Source: Megamerina dolium
Lineage: Eukaryota; Arthropoda; Insecta; Diptera; Megamerinidae
Length of the DNA stretch: 64,000 nucleotides
Assembly (NCBI GenBank): GCA_963854835.1
Contig: OY978525.1
Span: forward strand, 113,969,018-114,033,017
Direction: 5' to 3'
Of this stretch, positions 24,793 through 36,634 are shown piece by piece. The notes below the pieces were generated by a model that saw only the letters and a list, made by a program, of their open reading frames with translations, did no database searches and was not told where the DNA came from. Position 1 is the first letter of the stretch. Each line of letters begins with the position of its first letter. A program made the translations under genes and the position numbers.

Positions 24793-25807
24793 TACACATA
24801 GTATATAGCTATTTAGCATTGAGCAATAAGTACGATATTATGTATATACTAAACAACAGTAGCCTTATTGAGATCACGTGCCGGCAATACGAAATGTTTG
24901 CGCGACCATTAAAAGCAGTTAAAAAGAAAATCATGTTGACTCGTGTGTAAAATATAGCAACTAATTAAAGCCAAACAATAAATATGCTTAAACAGTGTGA
25001 CGGAAAGAGAGAGAAAGAGAGTGTGGGCGTATAAGAGTGGGAATTTGAACTAATTGTGCTATGCTCCATTTGATATATTATATTTATGCACGATTAAAAT
25101 TGCTTTTATATTGAAACTGTGTGTTCTCCTCCTCCTCAACACAGATATTTGACTTTCACTTTTAATTTTGCATAACAAAAATGAAGCTAAACGGGCATAC
25201 ATAACCATGCACAATCACATAATTGAAATGTTGATATATAAATATGAAAATAATACAGGGTGATGTAAAAGTTTAATATAAATTTGGAATCCATTGTGCT
25301 ATGTTTTGTTACAATTTTATATTGCATTTGCTATAATTTGTAAGCACTTTAATCAGATTAATATCTAAAACATAAAGTAGAGTCAATGGCGTAGCCAGGG
25401 GAAGGGATCAGGGGAATAATACATAAATGTTTTAAAATCATTCATTAAAATTTTGTTTTTATACATCTTTTTCATCTTATGTTCCCTTTCCAAAATGCTG
25501 ACTATCCCATTGAATAGAGTCAACTTTTAAAAATATTAGTATTATGAATGATCTATGTTCAAAGTAAATTAAATATTATTATCAAAATTTGTTCAGCAAA
25601 TCTATTGATTTATGGATGATCATTCTGCTTCCTCAATACATATAATGTTTCTCATAATTATTTGCTATCATATAATTATAGACTGTAAATTTTGAGGGAA
25701 ATGGGGTAGATCAAAAAGTAATTGACTTCCAAAGGTATTGATATAGAGTGGAAAATATTTGATATGCTAAGCTAGGCGTTGTTAATGCGGGCATGAAGAG
25801 TATAATT
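23325..25807. other. AT-rich spacer with microsatellites
   Basis: No gene. (AAC)n tracts lie at about 23960-23980 and 24002-24028, and (CATA)n at about 24754-24787. At 25254 an isolated CAGGGTGATGTAAAAG looks like a lone D,D41D-type terminus without a partner. Confidence 0.6.
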
Positions 25808-25809
25808 TA

Positions 25810-26921
25810 CACATTGTTCAATAAGTACCAGGACTAGCCTAACCGAAGAGATAGCACTACAAATACAATATCTTTATCCCTATTTTTGGATAGTACCAAC
25901 CTTTAGATGATAGCTGTCAAACATTCATGACATTCATACCATTGGTTTTCTATGTAGAGTCGTTTAAGTGACGCTACTTTTGTAATTCTATATAAAAAAT
26001 GGAACAAAGTGAATTCCGTGGGTTGATTCAACAACAATGTTCAAGCTCAATAATGGCATGAAAAGTGTAATTCGGATTCTGTCCCAATTGGAAACAATAA
26101 TTTGTAGATGGTTTGAACATTTCAAATGTTGTCGTACAACACAGCTGGTAGCGTACACACCATCATTTATAAATATTTGTCTATGAAAAAGCTCTTTTCC
26201 AAATGCGTGCCGCGTTTGCTCAAAACGACAACAAAACCAACAACGAAACGATGAATCAGAGAATCAGAATCAATTGTTTAACACCCTTTACACATAAGAG
26301 TCGCGATAAACCATGGATCCATTATTATATATCAGAATCAGAATCGTCAGTTAGCTGAGTGAAGAATGGTCGGTGAAAGTCGTCCAAAGCAACCAAAAAT
26401 TCAACAGCTGGCAAGATTTTGGCCTCTGTCTTTTGGCAGACGCACGGTATAATATTTCTCGACTACCTTGAAAAAGGATGAACCATCAACACCGAATATT
26501 GAAGAACGAAATTGCAGTAAAACGGCCACAAATGCAAATGGAAAAAGTTTTTTTTTTTCATCAAGACAACGCTATGTGGTACAAGTGGTTATTAACAATG
26601 ACTAAAATACACGAAGTACATATCGAATTTTTGCCGCACTCACTATATTCCCCAGATTTGGCTCTAGTGACTACTTGCTGTTCGCAGACTTGGAAAAAAA
26701 ATGTTCCAAAGAAAAAAATATGGCTCAAATGAAAAAGTAATCCCTGAAACAAATGCGTCTTTTGAGGCAAAAGCTAAATCGTTCTACAATCAAGACATCG
26801 AAAGGTTAGAAAAGCGTTAAAACGATTGTATTGCTCTTGAAGGAGATTATGTTGATGAATAAAGAAGAATTTAAAAAAATAGGTTTTTCTTATTTAGTCC
26901 CGGGACTTATTGAGCGATGTG
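25810..26921 (+). mobile_element. mariner transposon, inactive
   Basis: Terminal inverted repeats: left CACATTGTTCAATAAGTACC, right the near complement ending ACTTATTGAGCGATGTG. Degenerate frames give MEQSEFRGLIQQQCSS at the start, NDNKTNNETMN, then FFHQDNAMWYKW with the second catalytic Asp, EVHIEFLPHSLYSPDLALV, and an ending CS-RRLC before a stop. The third Asp (normally in SPDLAPSD) is lost. Many stops and small deletions make this one of the more decayed mariners here. Confidence 0.8.
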
Positions 26922-26923
26922 TT

Positions 26924-28299
26924 AAATGATTTAATATTTCCGAAAACAACACCTGAATAAATAAGATCCAGTAAGTAAGAGGGTAAAAAATGGAGACCAA
27001 AAAAATTTTAGAATCCGTAGTAGAACTGAAGCATATATATTTCAATTACACTATGCCACAATTTGAAGGCAATTGTCACGGGGGTAAACCAAATCTATCT
27101 CAATCGCATTTGACTTCAGTAACAAAACCACTAGTCCCTTTCTGCTATACTACGTCACAATTTTCTTTTTTGAAGTGGTTTCAAATTTGATTTTTCCGAT
27201 CAAAAGTAGACTTTAAGAATTTGAAAAATCATATGTACAATTACATTTGGGATAGTTCTTGTCTTGCGAGATCCACATTAAAAATTTCCGAGGATTATTT
27301 TCTCGGAATATTTTAACCCTCTAACTACCACCCGTATGGGTAATTTTGGACCTTTTTTTTTCGAAAAATTCACTAAGAAGTCAATATTTAGGAGGAGGTC
27401 GATCAAATCAAACTTCATCTTTCGCTAATTGTCTTTTGTATGAAGGGTGAGACATGTAATTTTATTTATTTATTGTATATATTTATCATTCTCGAACATA
27501 ATTTTAAGATTTATGTAAAAAGAGAAATAGGAGATAAAAAGATGTGCAAATATGTGAACTATTTTCTCCATTTTATAATTATATTTTAAATTTCTCATAT
27601 ATTTATGCGTACAAATGTGAAGCCATTGAAAAATGGCAATGAGTTGAGCATTCAACCAGTTATATTTCTTAACTTCATTGAAATGATTTCAAACCTTAAA
27701 AGTTGAATTTAATATGTAACTTTGCAAATGAGTTCCTATATATGTATGTGTATGTTAATGTAAAATTTAAAGGAATAGTAGACTCACTCAAATGTATAAC
27801 AGAACATGTACGCATATAATATAGCATTCATTTGATCATGGCATACAAAAAAAAAAAAATGTACATATAGTCTTACAATATAACGTTAACCAGTATATGT
27901 ATATTTCCAATTGAAATTTATAGCTTTCAGTAAACTTCGATAATAAATGGTTTGTTAAGGGGGAAAAAAAACAACAACAACAACATTCGCCCAAATGAAA
28001 TTATTTTCAACTTTAACAGGAAAAGTTAATTTTGTTAACATGGTCTCCAAGCATTAACCAAACAACCAACCAACTAACCAACCAACCAACCAATCAAGCA
28101 ACCTACTTACATACTATCAACCATACGCACACAGTTGGTCGACTGTTTAACCAAATGTTAAGGACCAACTAGTTCCATATACATATACTAATGCTTGTAA
28201 ATATATTTGTATATGTATCAAGTAAAAAATATAAAAGAAGGCATAGCCGTGAGAGTACCATCATCATCATCATCATTATCATTATTATCAAGAACTTAC
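26924..28299. other. AT-rich intron of the receptor gene
   Basis: No gene seen. It contains CCAACCAAC repeats at about 28060-28095. A single sequence TTTTAACCCTCTAACTACC near 27314 recalls a piggyBac-type end, but no partner was found. Confidence 0.55.
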
Positions 28300-28607
28300 C
28301 CTTTAAGTATTGTTCGTTGCGTGCAATAACCTTCTCAGCATTTTTGCGTGCTTGAAAAAACCACTCGGATGTGTTGCCCAGATAATGATATTCTGTTGCC
28401 AGATCCTTGGCAAATATAGCACCCAAATTGGGTGGTGGCAAACGATAAGCAAATGGACAAAATAGACCCGGCTGTGCGGGATGTTCATTCCAATCGAAGC
28501 AATTGCCTGCAGCGAATATATCATCATCGAACTCAACCATTGATAGTACGGACGCATGCAATAGATTAACATCGGCTTGTACAGCGTGTCCAGTCATTTT
28601 GAAAATT
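28300..28607 (-). CDS. receptor-like gene, coding exon 2 (extracellular domain)
   Basis: This minus-strand exon is bounded by a pyrimidine-rich tract plus AAAAG acceptor and an AAGG|GTAAGT donor. It is 308 bp, enters in phase 2 and leaves in phase 1. It joins exon 1 (59141) exactly in frame: the split codon AG+A gives Arg, producing ...RANMLTRIFKM. It encodes about 102 residues with two Cys (GNCFDW and LFCPFAYRL), an N-glycosylation site (GNTSEWFF) and many aromatic residues, as in an extracellular sensing domain. I think it belongs to the GPR158/GPR179-like orphan class C receptor group (Drosophila CG31760/smog), where a Cache-like ectodomain precedes seven membrane helices; that is inference by remembered resemblance. 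Later exons lie left of here or outside the window. Confidence 0.72.
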
Positions 28608-30182
28608 CTTTTGAGAATAGAATAAGAGCACAAGAACAACAACATTCAGTTAGATATGCATGATACATAATATAGTTAAAAGTAATCACGTACATGACAT
28701 CATTATGTAAAATATTTTATAGTCTTTATAAATGCTTATGGTAAATTATAATGAAATTAAATTTTAATTCTACATCACCACCTAAGTGCAATAATAGCAC
28801 AACGAAGGCTACTTAATGACTCGATGACTCTAATCAAATTTTTAGAGTGGACTCTCTGCGAATGGAAATCATTTTTTAAAATCTGCAATATGATGTTCAC
28901 AATTTTTTTGTATTTTTTTGAAAGACTTAAAAATTAAAATTTCAAATATAAAGTCGTCCTTTTGAACTCCGATTCCCATTTGTTAATCCTAAAAGCATAA
29001 AATGCTCCTCCACAACATTCATCAACAGCATTCATTATTAAGAACAATATTCATCAAATAGAATATATAATTTCTATGATCATTGGCCTTTTTTGGCCAT
29101 TGGCATTAAGTATGTATGCCAAAGGTAAAATATATTACATTACTTGATAATAGGTTAAGTGAGGGCCGTATCACTGAAATTTTGCTGAATTTTTTTTACA
29201 AAGCGATGTCCTAGGAAATTCAAAACTGAACAACTCGCAACCTTTATGAGTTGGTCAGTTGTGCACCTTAAGAGCTGCGATAATGTATTTGATTTTCGAA
29301 TGATTCTCTTTACTCTCAAAACATGTACAATATTTGCAAAGCATATCTAAATAGAATGAGAATGAACAAGAGAATAGGCAAATAGAATACTCCACTTATT
29401 TCTTGTACAAAATATATTCCATACATTCATTTTTTCTCTTCAAATAAACGAATATTTGAGAGTTGTACTCATACTTTATAATTGTTGTTGCTTTTCATGA
29501 CAGACACTGATGATTTGTATTGTGTCATGTTGTCTTATCTACTGTATTTCTTGCTAATATGTATTGTAAAGTAGCATAGAAAAGTAAAACGAATGTTTAG
29601 AGTACTCTCAAATGCTTTACTCCCATTTGCAAATGTTGAGATTCTATGAAAACGAAACATACACTCCATTCCATTCTATTTCTATTTTATTCATTTTAAT
29701 TTGTATTTGCTTAGAGAGAATGAATGAGAGATTCTATTCGAATATCAATAGAGTATTTTGAAGATGCAAACGAATACATTCCTGCAGCACTCTAGTACAC
29801 ATTATCAACTCATATGTTGAGGGATATGAGTCGTTCGGTTGTCTGCATTACCGAATCATATATCCAGGGATATGAATCAATTCTCTACTAACATAAATAT
29901 TTGATTATTTATAAAAATTTATATATTAATTTTTTAATCTTAAATAATCAAAATTAAATTATAGTAAATATTAAAATTTTTTTTAAATTCAAATTATAAA
30001 ATTATATGTCGCTTCATTTGCGATTGCTTCAAATTCTGAACACATACTAAACAAAAATATAAAAGAGAAGAATTCAAGACAATAACTAAGAAGCTTTTGC
30101 AATCGAGGCTGAGATAACAGTTGTCAAAACAAAAAATTAACTTTTTTTAGGAAAGGAGCAAGAACAAAGAATATTCCCCTTT
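28608..30182. other. AT-rich intron (receptor gene, intron between coding exons)
   Basis: Part of the ~30.5-kb intron separating coding exons 1 and 2. AT-rich, with no recognised element. Confidence 0.6.
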
Positions 30183-31165
30183 AGGTTAGGTTATGTGGCT
30201 GCCATTTTTCTGAGAGAACACACTTAGGCCACAAAGGCCCATTATGAGGAGCTTCTCTTCCAATACTGTTGTGCATGTTATGGGGGTGTTCCCGGGTAGA
30301 AGTTTGAAAAAATCGATTTTTTTTTTTGCGTTTTATTGTACTATATACTAACAGCCCCCCCCAAAGTCGTTTTTCAATCCGCAAACTCAGTACCCACTTT
30401 TTTGCATGTTAATTGAAGTAATCTCAGCTCGCCGATCATGTCATGTCGAAACTTTAAACGCGTTTTTCTCGAAACCACATTTTTTGTACTGGCCGATAAC
30501 TTTTCTCAGCAACTATGAGAGGTATCGACTTGAAATTTTGGGAAAACGTTCTAGATAGTTTTCATTGGATGCTAAACCAAAGTTTTCATCAAAAAATTAT
30601 TGTTAAATATATTTTCAAGCACTCTAAAGGTAAAAAAAGGTGGCAAAACTGGACAATTTTTTTTCATATGGCCGCCATTTTGTTTCTAATCAACATTTTG
30701 ACTAAAACTGTGGTTTAGTATCCGCGGAATTTATTGCAGATTAATAATTGCATACCCATTTCTGTTTCAGATTACTGGTTCCCGAAATTTCTTATCGGCC
30801 AGCAGTGAAAATCAGCGTGACAAGGTCACATTGACCACTGAAAATTTGTACTTAGAAAATAAAATTTTTTGACACAAATATGAGTTTCTGTTCTCCAAAT
30901 AATAAGGAACAACAAGCAAAAAACCAGAATATTGCATGTTGCCTTGTAGCTCCAAAATAATTTTTTGAAAAACAGCCTAAAATCGGCATTGTAGACGGGA
31001 ACACCCCCTTAAATTTGGACAGCATTAGAAGGGATCTACTTATATTAGCCGATTCCGAACGGCAGAACCCTTCTAACATGACTTTAACTTAGTTTTCTCA
31101 CAGAGCTCTTTTTTTTAAGAAACATTTTTGGCAAATTGATACTGCCCGAAAAATTGCTGTCGAAT
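30183..31165 (-). repeat. tRNA-derived SINE copy 2 (body and tail), split by an inverted-repeat element
   Basis: Read on the minus strand from 31165, the SINE body runs through AGAGCTCTGTGAGAAAACTA, TTCTGCCGTTCGGAATCGGC, GTAGATCCCTTCTAAT and TGTCCAAATTTAA (to 31009). It then resumes at 30280 with CATGCACAACAGTATTGGAA and ends at 30183 with ACATAACCTAACCTAAA. The tRNA head is missing. The ending CCTAACCTAA is shared with the inner SINE at 35065-35416 and differs from the (TTTA)n ending of the 9.66 and 62.5 kb copies, suggesting two subfamilies. The interrupting element is annotated separately. Confidence 0.8.
30282..31008. mobile_element. non-autonomous DNA transposon with 13-bp perfect terminal inverted repeats
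   Basis: The ends are GGGGGTGTTCCCG at 30282-30294 and its exact complement CGGGAACACCCCC at 30996-31008. It is flanked by TTA on both sides (30278-30280 and 31009-31011), with one extra T on the left. Removing it and one TTA restores the SINE sequence CATGTTAAATTTGG. It is about 727 bp with no transposase-like frame, so it would be a MITE-sized passenger. The three-base duplication with G-rich ends would suit PIF/Harbinger or Zator, but the superfamily cannot be fixed from one copy. Confidence 0.8.
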
Positions 31166-32790
31166 AAATACAATTTTCTAATCTCCTATATGGCAAGCTA
31201 TTTCCAACTCGATTACTTTTTTCAGTTATGAATTCCTTTGCCAATAGGTACATGCTACATATATGCTGATTTGTATGATAAATTTGAATATACATATATA
31301 ATTTAAAATATTATCATCATTTTTACCCATCCTCATACAAAATACATTATAAATTTTTCATTATAATACAATAATTAATTATAATTTTTTTTTTTCATAT
31401 TAATTTTTTCTTTCTTTTCTCTTATTACGTATAATCCATAATATTACTTTTTATTTGACCATCAGCATTTTGTTTTATTAGATTTATTTTATATTGGTAT
31501 TTTTCAGCATTTAAGTTCCGGTTATTTGCATTTAATTGCAGTCATTTTTAATGATTCTCTCCAACTCCATAATGATAATGAAGAAATAAATAAATAAAAA
31601 AATTATACAAAAATAACGGAAATGTAAATAAATAAAGAAAGAGAAAAACAAACAAACAAACAAAATAAATTTTCCTAGAAATGAAAACAACAAATAATGA
31701 TGACAATAAAAATTTCAGTAATTTCCCTCAAGAGAAATATACATACTCGTACATATACATATTTTAATGGAAAAGCAGATAGCTGAAGGATACTAAATAT
31801 TTAATGCAATAGCAAAATGATGATAATAGACAATTAAAATTCTATGAAATATAGTTGTATTATAGAAAGGTATAGAATAATGTATGAATAATTTCCAAAG
31901 AATTTTATTCAATGATTATTATTATTATTATTATTCGAATTTAATCGAACATCTTTTGTCTTGAGTTAAGTACGTAGATTGATTTGTCTACCAATTGGAT
32001 AAATATTTGTCCATCATCGAAACAATTTGATCCAATATGAATATGAATATGAAAATATTTATGAGTTTTAGTTGAATTGTTTTATTTGCTTAGCAAAATA
32101 CCAATTCACTTCATTTATGTATGTATATTGAATTCTCATGATGCTCACTAAACTATTTCATAACTATTCCATCCTCCAGCATGATGATCTCATGTAATAC
32201 ATTTTGAAAAATCCCACATTCCACATATACTCATAAATGTAGAGTGGTAATATTATAGAATATTTAAATATGTCACATATTGGAAATAAATATAGAGATG
32301 ACAATTTCACAACCATTCAATGAAACTATTGATTGGAAATTTGTGAATTTATTTTCAATGTGTGCCATATGCAATAGTACATGCGTTAATATTTCTATAG
32401 ATCTTTCTGTCAAATGTTTTTATATTTATGATACACTTTATTTATATGTTTGTTGTTGTTGAATACACACACACACACACACACACTTCTGTTTTTAACT
32501 CTAAACCGTGTACGTTTCTGTTGACAAACCTGATCCAAGCCATTATATGAACTAAATATTCAAAATTTCGTATTTATTTCGATACGAATACTTGCGTTTG
32601 TAAAAAAAAAATTCCATTATAATTATTCAAGCATAAAATTAAAATCCTTAAATTAGTTATAAACCTACTACTTACTACCTATGTCAATATTTAACTTGGA
32701 ATTCTACATAATGTTTATTTGCCTTTGCCACTTGTACATATATATGTAAATAGTTATATCTTTCAATGCTTATAAACCATTGTGTATATA
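31166..32790. other. AT-rich intron with microsatellites
   Basis: No gene. (ATT)n at about 31912-31935 and (CA)n at about 32465-32486. Confidence 0.6.
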
Positions 32791-32792
32791 TA

Positions 32793-33578
32793 AAGGGTTT
32801 TCCATTAGGGACATAACAATTTCGTATCTTTATATGAACGCACCCTTAAACATTTTTAATCAACTGTCAATGTCAAAACGTTAGTTAAAGTCAACATTTT
32901 CATTATGGTTAAGTTCACGAACCAGCACGTTGCTGGAAATTATTAAAAATTACTACCGAAATTCTTACTCCAATTTTCGGCCGTAATAATCGTCCCACCT
33001 GATAGGCTGTGCATGCTATAGTGGATAAATTCGAGTCCACATTTTCATTATTGGACGTTCCGGTGCCAAAAAGACGTCGTACCGCTTGAAGCGAAGAAAA
33101 TATCGCAGCCGTAAGTGCATCGATTCAAAATGAGCCAAATCAGTCGATTCCACGTCGTTCTCAAGAATTGGGCATCGCTCAAACGACACTGTGGCGTATT
33201 TTGCGTAATGATCTTGGCCTATATGCTTACAAGATCCAATTGACTCAAGAACTAAACCCACTTGATTATTTGAAACGCCGAAACTTCTCCAATTGTGCTC
33301 TGACGAAGCATGAAGAAAATGACGAATTTCGTCGAAAAATCATCTGCAGCGATGAAGCTCATTTCTGGCTCAATGGTTTTGTCGATAAGCAAAATATGCA
33401 TTATTGGTCAGCAACAAACCCACAAGTGCTTCTTGAGACACCGTTGCACCCGAAATCGAATTTCATTCATAAAATGTAATGCTTCCAATATATCCACAAT
33501 AAATTTGAACTCAATATCTCAAATATTTCTGTGTTTTATTAATAGATAAAATTGTTATGTCCCTAATGGAAAACCCTT
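32793..33578 (+). mobile_element. D,D41D element, internally deleted, near-perfect inverted repeats
   Basis: The terminal inverted repeats, about 30 bp, match exactly. The left one starts AAGGGTTTTCCATTAGGGAC (32793 onward) and the right one ends at 33578; TA flanks both sides. The element is only 786 bp. It keeps the N-terminal region and helix-turn-helix (IPRRSQELGIAQTTLWRILRND) and the block with the first catalytic Asp (IICSDEAHFWLNGFVDKQN, then NPQVLLETPLHPK), after which the rest of the transposase, including the second and third Asp, is absent and the 3' terminal region follows. The intact ends would let it move only with enzyme supplied elsewhere. Confidence 0.88.
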
Positions 33579-33580
33579 TA

Positions 33581-34669
33581 TTAAGGCGTTTAAAAAACTA
33601 ATGAAAAATTGTTGGAAAATAAAAAAAAATTGTAAAATAAATAGTAAAATACGTGTACAAGACATGTAGACACAAATGTTAACAAAACATTTTAATTTTC
33701 GTTATTCACTCCATTTACATTCTGTTTGTGTTCGGACATTTTCGAGACTTTGTTACTTTTGTCAATTTTAATGAATTCATTATTTTTTAGCAGTAACAGT
33801 AGCAACAGCAGCATAATTGGAAATAATACTGTCAATTCTCTTTAGTATGACTAAAATAAGGGAAACAAGTTCGCTTGTAATAATTAGTTTTTTACATGTT
33901 GCTGCATTCAAAATGCGTTGTAGTAAAAATAGTAGTAGTATGGAATAGTAATTAGAAGTAGTAAAAATAGTATGCAGTGTCAGTAGTATGTAGTGGAAAT
34001 AATATGTAGTACATAATAGTAATAGTATGTAATGATAATCGTATGTAGTAATCGCATCTAATTTGACAATATGTACCAGTATAAAGAAATTCTACCTACG
34101 AAGTATCTACTTTTACTACTACATACTACTAATGTACACTGTCAATGCATACGACTGCTAGTCGTTAGTAGATTGGAGGAAAAAAGTATTCAAGGCTCAT
34201 TACAGATCAATGGAAAATTCCTTTGGAAGTTTAAAAAAACATGTCACATTATTTTATATTTAGTGAAATAATACATTAAATGTTTAACCTTAAGTAATTT
34301 GGGAATTTTTTCTACAGCTAAACTCGTTATTAATACTGTATATCTCAACGAAAAAGTGACAAATGATTTCAGTCTCATTTTGAGTTAATATTATGACGCA
34401 ATTCAATGGGAAGTGATTTCCGCTCATGCTTCCGTCAGTACCAAGATTACTTCGGATTTTGTGGACAATTTTTACAAGTTTGATGCATTTTAGTACATTT
34501 AATGAATGAGGATTTCTATTTTAAAACATTTTAAGTCGTTATTTAAAGAACTTAAAAATAGTTAAATAATCTTAATGCCTCAAATACAACATATGACACC
34601 ATATGGAAAGCAACAAAGACAATTAGTAAAACAGTGTTACATGAACCTTTTATTAAAAATCACATTGAT
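33581..34669. other. AT-rich intron
   Basis: It contains irregular AGTAGTA/GTAATAGTA repeats at about 33910-34060 and no gene. Confidence 0.6.
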
Positions 34670-34945
34670 AAATGGGCAAAAATGCAAACAGAAAAGGTTG
34701 AACCTTTGGTCGAATATTTGAAAGCCACCGTCTCCAATTTCGCTTCCTCACAATCGAGCCTTCCTTCAACGGCGTCACACAGGAAAAACATACAAATAAA
34801 GAGTGTATGTTAAAAAGTTTCCTGGATATGATGAAATTATTGGAAAAATACTACAGCAATTGTCACTCAAAGGGCTCGTCTATATTCGCCATATGTTCAA
34901 TTGGATTTTTTAAATAAAATATTTGCCCATCATCTAAAAGGTAGC
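34670..34945 (+). pseudogene. LINE reverse transcriptase fragment (jockey-like)
   Basis: Short reading frames resemble the region before and at the start of a non-LTR RT domain: KWAKMQTEKVEPLVEYLKAT, then after a stop FPGYDEIIGKILQQLSLKGL and VYIRHMFNWIF. In jockey-group elements this corresponds to the PGxDxI motif that opens the RT domain. The fragment is truncated at both sides. Assignment rests on one short motif. Confidence 0.55.
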
Positions 34946-34994
34946 AAAAAAATTAGTCATACCAAAAACAAAAAAAAAAAAAAATCCCGAATTT

Positions 34995-35525
34995 CCCATG
35001 GAAAAGTAAAAGTTCTGCCATTTGGAACCGGATAATATTAGTATGTCTCTGCTAATATTGTCCAGTGGATGCCGTAGCTCAAATTCGGGATTCAAACCCC
35101 GACTGAAGCATAACAACATTTAATATCGAAAAGATGTTTCATTCGAACGGTACCCACCTGTCGGCAAGAATTGGCAATTTTTTCGGCAGTAACAATTTGC
35201 TAAAAATGCTTCTTAAAAGAGCTCTGTGACAAAACTAAGTTAAAGGGATGTCACAAGGGTTCTGCCGTTCGGAACCGGCTAAAATAAGTAGATCCCTTAT
35301 AATGTTGTCCAAATTTAACACGCACAGGAGTATTGAAATAGAGGTATCACAATGAATCATTCTGATCTAAGTGTGTCCTCTCAGAAAGAGGACAGTCACA
35401 ATAACCTAACCTAACTTAATACTGTCCAGAATTTAAAAGGCACAACAGTGTTGAAAGGTAAGTTCAGCCAAAGACCCCATCATTGCTGCAGTGGCCCTTT
35501 AGTGCCACATATTAACTTTTAACTT
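34995..35525 (+). repeat. tRNA-derived SINE copy 3 (outer, interrupted)
   Basis: The outer SINE begins in the body (GTTCTGCCATTTGGAACCGG, near 35012), reaches CTAATATTGTCCA at 35064, is interrupted by the inner SINE (35065-35416) and resumes with TAATACTGTCCAGAATTTAA, then GCACAACAGTG, AGTGCCACATA near 35510. Its head is missing. The interruption is marked by a 12-bp duplication TAATA(T/C)TGTCCA. Confidence 0.8.
35065..35416 (+). repeat. tRNA-derived SINE copy 4 (inner, CCTAA-tailed)
   Basis: It starts GTGGATGCCGTAGCTC; the tRNA-like head is shortened but keeps a box B-like GGGATTCAAACCCC. The body follows (ACCCACCTGTCGGCAAG, AGAGCTCTGTGACAAAACTA, TTCTGCCGTTCGGAACCGGC, AAGTAGATCCC, TTGTCCAAATTTAACACGCA) and it ends GTCACAATAACCTAACCTAACT. 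Twelve-base direct repeats TAATATTGTCCA (35053-35064) and TAATACTGTCCA (35417-35428) flank it. The structure gives the full order of SINE blocks and shows it inserted into an older copy. Confidence 0.85.
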
Positions 35526-36634
35526 TTTTTGATTTACTTCCAATTTAAGGAAAATAATATTCTCCTACATTATATAGTACATTATGTATTACCTAAAGAA
35601 AAGTGTAACTTATAAATAATGATTTAATGTTACTATAATAATTACTGCACTCTAAATTACAGTAATTTAATGGCATTTTCTAAGGCAGATGTACAAAAAA
35701 AAAATTTTTTTTTTAATAATAAATATTTCAATATTAGTTACGTTGGGACGACTTACTTATCAATATGTACACTTTTAAAATTATTTTTCAAAAATTTAAG
35801 GCTTTACTGTACGCATATAAGACTTTTATCTTTCTGTATATTCTTCAATGTTTTTAAAAATTGATAATGAGAGAAAATTTTTAAAAATAAATTGTTTTGT
35901 GCTATTCAGTCTATTCGAAAAGGGATTCGAAATAAGATTTCGATTTAAATCTTAAAGCTACTGCGTTATTGAATAAATTGCATTTAAGCAAAATTTTCAT
36001 TGTATTTCGAAATATGGAAAATCTCTAAACAAAGGCTTTAGGGTAGTAGTGAGTGGTTGTAGTGATAATAGCATTTCATTCACCACTTCCTTTTTACAAA
36101 ATGCACTAAATCCATGAACATGCTCTTATACATAATTATCAAAACAATTAGACTACTTGCATCTGACAAAGAATGAAGAAATTAATTCAAGTAGATAAAC
36201 ATTTGTACTTTAACTGTATATACGTATGGGTACTTGCCAACACATACAAGGATTTACCTACTACGATACTTACGAATATAATATATACTTGAAAATACAA
36301 TAATTTTAATCCATCTAATGTACTGATGTAAACTGATTGTGGTTAGAAAATGTGGTTGTACAGAATACACAAATATTCTTTTTAAACTATTCTTCATTCA
36401 TACTCATACCTTATTCAGACTCTTCTATTCTTTATACGTACAAGTATGTACTTACATACATAACAAAGTATATATGGTACCTAATTACAGAAATGTAAAC
36501 ATTTGCATACCTTGTATTTTGGATGATCATGGAATAATGGCTGTTGTTTCTATATGAATATGAAAGGTGCATATGATTATGATACGTAGATTCATTCAAT
36601 TGGAAATTAATTATAATTCTTTACATAAGCCCAA
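35526..36634. other. AT-rich intron
   Basis: No gene or recognised repeat; A/T runs near 35693-35713. Confidence 0.6.

Noticed and set aside
25254..25275. CAGGGTGATGTAAAAG as a transposon end
   Set aside because: Only one terminus was seen and no transposase-like sequence follows; kept as a note in the spacer entry.
27310..27350. TTTTAACCCTCTAACTACC as a piggyBac end
   Set aside because: No partner terminus, duplication or transposase fragment was found nearby.
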